A program made the translations under genes and the position numbers. Below are positions 61,665 through 64,000 of a stretch of DNA of 64,000 bases, one piece after another; position 1 is the first letter of the stretch, and each line of letters starts with the position of its first letter. The notes below the pieces were generated by a model. The model was given only the letters and a program-made list of their open reading frames with translations. It did no database searches and was not told the DNA's origin. Source of the DNA: Mortierella sp. BCC40632 (lineage: Eukaryota > Mortierellomycota > Mortierellomycetes > Mortierellales > Mortierellaceae). Location of the stretch: assembly GCA_011634665.1 (NCBI GenBank), contig WAEK01000004.1, positions 2,237,501-2,301,500 of the forward strand, written 5' to 3'.

Positions 61665-64000
61665 GTTTCCTAGTTGATCAGAGATACGGTAGGTACCATT
61701 TCCGATCACAGCAGTGACTCGGTACGGGCCTTGGTAGGTCTCTCCAAACTTGTCTCGGTTCGTGGGACTTCCGACTATCGTCATTTTCTTGAACACCAGA
61801 TCGTCAGGACGGAACGACCGGGGCTGCACATATCTATTGTAATAGACGCGCTGCCGTTCTTGGGCGACTCTCGAGTTTCGGTGTCCTTGTTCTCTTGTAT
61901 CGTCAATCCTACTCGGGAATAGGTCCATTCGGTCTTGGGCGTTATCGACACCTTCGGCAAGGATGGCACGGTCGTCTCGCGGGATCCAGGAGCTTGGCAG
62001 CGTCAGATTCTTTCCAAACAATAGTTCAGACGGGGAGAATCGGGTCGCGGCATTCCTTGTGGTCCGGATTGCTAGCAGGACTCGCCATATGTTCTGCGGC
62101 CATTGGGTTCGGTCCTCTTCCGTCAATCGCCTCAGGAGGGCTTTCAACGTGCGGTGCATTCTTTCGACTCGTCCGTTCGCTTGGGGTCTGTAGGCAGTCG
62201 TCGTTTGGTGGCGTACACCAATCTGTCTAAATAAATCTTGGATAAGTTCACTAGTGAAAATGGAACCACGGTCTGATAAGATACGCGCAGGTACACCAAA
62301 GATTGCGATAACATGGTTCATCAGAAAGGACAACAAAGAGTGTGTGTCAGCCTTTTTCGCGGGAACAGCTATCGGCCATCTTGTGTGATAGTCGATCGCG
62401 GTAAAGATATATGTCAGTCCGGTAGCCGACGGCGGATAGATTGGACCAACAACATCTACACCAATGACTTGTAAGGGCTCGGTTACGTCGATCGGGTGCA
62501 ACTCTTCTGCTCGGGCAGCAAAGTTGGGCGTGGCATGTCTTTGGCAGGTCAAGCAACTCTGGACTACTCTCTTGGTCTGATCCATTAGGCCGTGTCCTGT
62601 GTATCGTCGTGTCAGGCTGTTATAGGTCGCTTCAACGCCTTGATGGAACTCATTGTGGACTCGCTTGATCGCATCGACGTCGTTTCGTTCGTGCAGCACT
62701 TCTAAGTAATCATCGTTATTCCATTTGTAGAGCATATCGTTGGCACAAAAAAATAAGGAGCTGATCGTCGTCTTATCTTTGCTCTATCCTGTTCAGTGGC
62801 TCCTTCAGGGTAGGTTCGGTCTCTCAAATAGTTTCTGATGGTTAGGTAGACGGCATAGTCCATGGAGAAGAGCTCGTCGCAACTGGCGTCGTGCTCCTCG
62901 GGTTCTTGATCGATCTGGAATATAGTTGCTGGCTCTTCAGACTCATCCTCAGTGTCGTGTTTGTCATCGTCGGGTACAGTGGTGGTCGTGCATCGGGAAG
63001 CAAAAATCGGCAGGATTGTTCTTTCCCTTAATATGCTTGATATCGAAATCGTATTCTCGCAATCGGAGGGGCCCATCTAGCTAATCGACCAGTTAAAGGA
63101 GTGTCTTTAGAAAAAGAGGCTCACGAGGGCTTGGTGATCGGTCAGCACTTCGAACTTTCGGCCAGCCAAGTAGTGTCGGAAGTGATGGACACCCCAGACT
63201 ACAGCTAGGCCTTCCAGATGGGTCGCGGAGTAATTCTTTTCAGCAGTTGTCAGGGTTCTTGATGCGTAGGCGATCACTCGCTCGCCATCTTCGAAGATCT
63301 GGGTCAGGATAAGCGATAACCCTTCACCGGATCCATCAGCTATCAGTCGGAACAGGCGATCCCAATCGGGCGAGGCTAGGACGGGTTCGGAGGTCAGGGA
63401 CTCTTTTCAGTTTATCGAAGGCGGCTTGGGTCTTGTCGTTCCAATACCACTTGACTTGCTTTTTTTTCAGCAACTCGGACAAGGGCTTGCCGACAATCGA
63501 GCAGCGGAGGATGTATTTTCGGAAATAGGAGGCCAGTCCTAGGAACGATCTTACTTCAGGAGCGCTTTTGGGCGTCCGAGTACTGCGGAGGCTCTCAATC
63601 TTAGACCTCTGTGGCCGAATGCCTTTTGCAGAGATGGTTTGACCAAGGTAGTCTAACTCTTCCTTCAGAAAATGACACTTCTTTCGGTTGAGCTTGAACC
63701 TATAACGATCGAGGCGTAAGAAGACAGCACGCAGGTGAGTAAGATGCTCTTCGGGGTTCTTGGAAAAGATCAGGATATCATCGACGTAGACGTGGACAAA
63801 CGGGAGACTTCCCAGGATCTCTTGTACTACTCGTTGGAACGTGCTGGGTGCATTGACAAGTCCAAATGGCATGACGTTGAACTCAAATAAACCTAATCCG
63901 GGTACGCTAAATGCAGTCTTTTTTTCTGTCCGATGGCTCAACGGCTACTTGCCAAAATCCCCAGATGGCGTCTAAACCAGTGTAACAACTGCAGCCAAAG
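61665..64000 (-). pseudogene. Gypsy element 3 pol (RT, RNase H, integrase), interrupted and cut by right edge
   Basis: The minus strand from the right edge shows RT (GLDAIWGFWQVAVEPSDRKKTAF across about 63910-64000, then MPFGLVNAPSTFQ, active site VYVDDILIFS, QTISAKGIRPQRSKI), RNase H (FEDGERVIAYASRTLTTAEKNYSATHLEGLAVVWGVHHFRHYLAG, VLTDHQALVSL near 63110-63310) and a nearly complete integrase (62735-61665: HNEFHQG and CLTCQRH zinc site; FTAIDYHTRW, LSDRGSIFTSEL, ANGRVERMHRT; GPYRVTAVIGNGTYRISDQLGN). Element 2 interrupts its last codons; the remainder and a probable LTR lie at 55509-56101. Frame breaks near 62702-63076 and 63340 indicate an inactive copy or sequence errors. Confidence 0.85.

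Overview
The window reads as nuclear DNA of an early-diverging fungus, most likely Mucoromycota and probably Mortierellaceae. This is an inference from gene structure (several short GT-AG introns per gene, CTAAC-like branch sites), many poly-A/T and GA/CT tracts, and the mix of chromovirus, LINE and Fanzor elements. No rRNA or mitochondrial signal is seen.

Positions 1-37,200 are the host gene arm. In order: a YAK1/DYRK kinase (minus, C-terminus cut off by the left edge), a tRNA-Leu(CAG) (minus), a small nucleolar-type protein resembling only the N-terminal leader of Noc1/Mak21 (minus), the spliceosomal DEAH helicase Prp16 (plus, divergent), an SLC25 mitochondrial carrier (minus, convergent), a C-terminal-motor kinesin-14 with a degenerate nucleotide pocket (plus), a Ppn2-like metallophosphoesterase (plus), a YAT-family amino-acid permease (plus) and a SET-domain lysine methyltransferase (minus, convergent). 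Splice junctions were worked out by frame and phase. All these host frames stay open, which contrasts with the repeat arm. Two gene-poor stretches (21.5-24.7 kb and 26.6-32.3 kb) hold only microsatellites and low-complexity DNA.

Positions 37,200-46,000 carry the most interesting locus: a 4.7-kb element with 28-bp terminal inverted repeats. It encodes what appears to be one spliced gene joining an XPG/FEN1-like nuclease (all expected acidic residues present) to a Fanzor (eukaryotic TnpB-like, RNA-guided) RuvC nuclease with all three catalytic acids and a Cys4 finger. A decayed relative of the XPG-like half lies directly downstream.

Positions 46,000-64,000 are nested retrotransposons. A LINE relic was split by a Ty3/gypsy chromovirus (46,756-53,710; 5-bp target duplication AGGAG) and by a 5'-truncated LINE copy (53,908-55,403; 17-bp duplication). 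A second chromovirus (56,102-61,664; duplication GTTTC) sits inside the integrase gene of a third gypsy element, whose pol continues to the right edge. The second chromovirus has a Tf1-like self-priming signature. Differences between paired LTRs are almost all homopolymer-length changes, which matters when judging the frameshifts in this arm.
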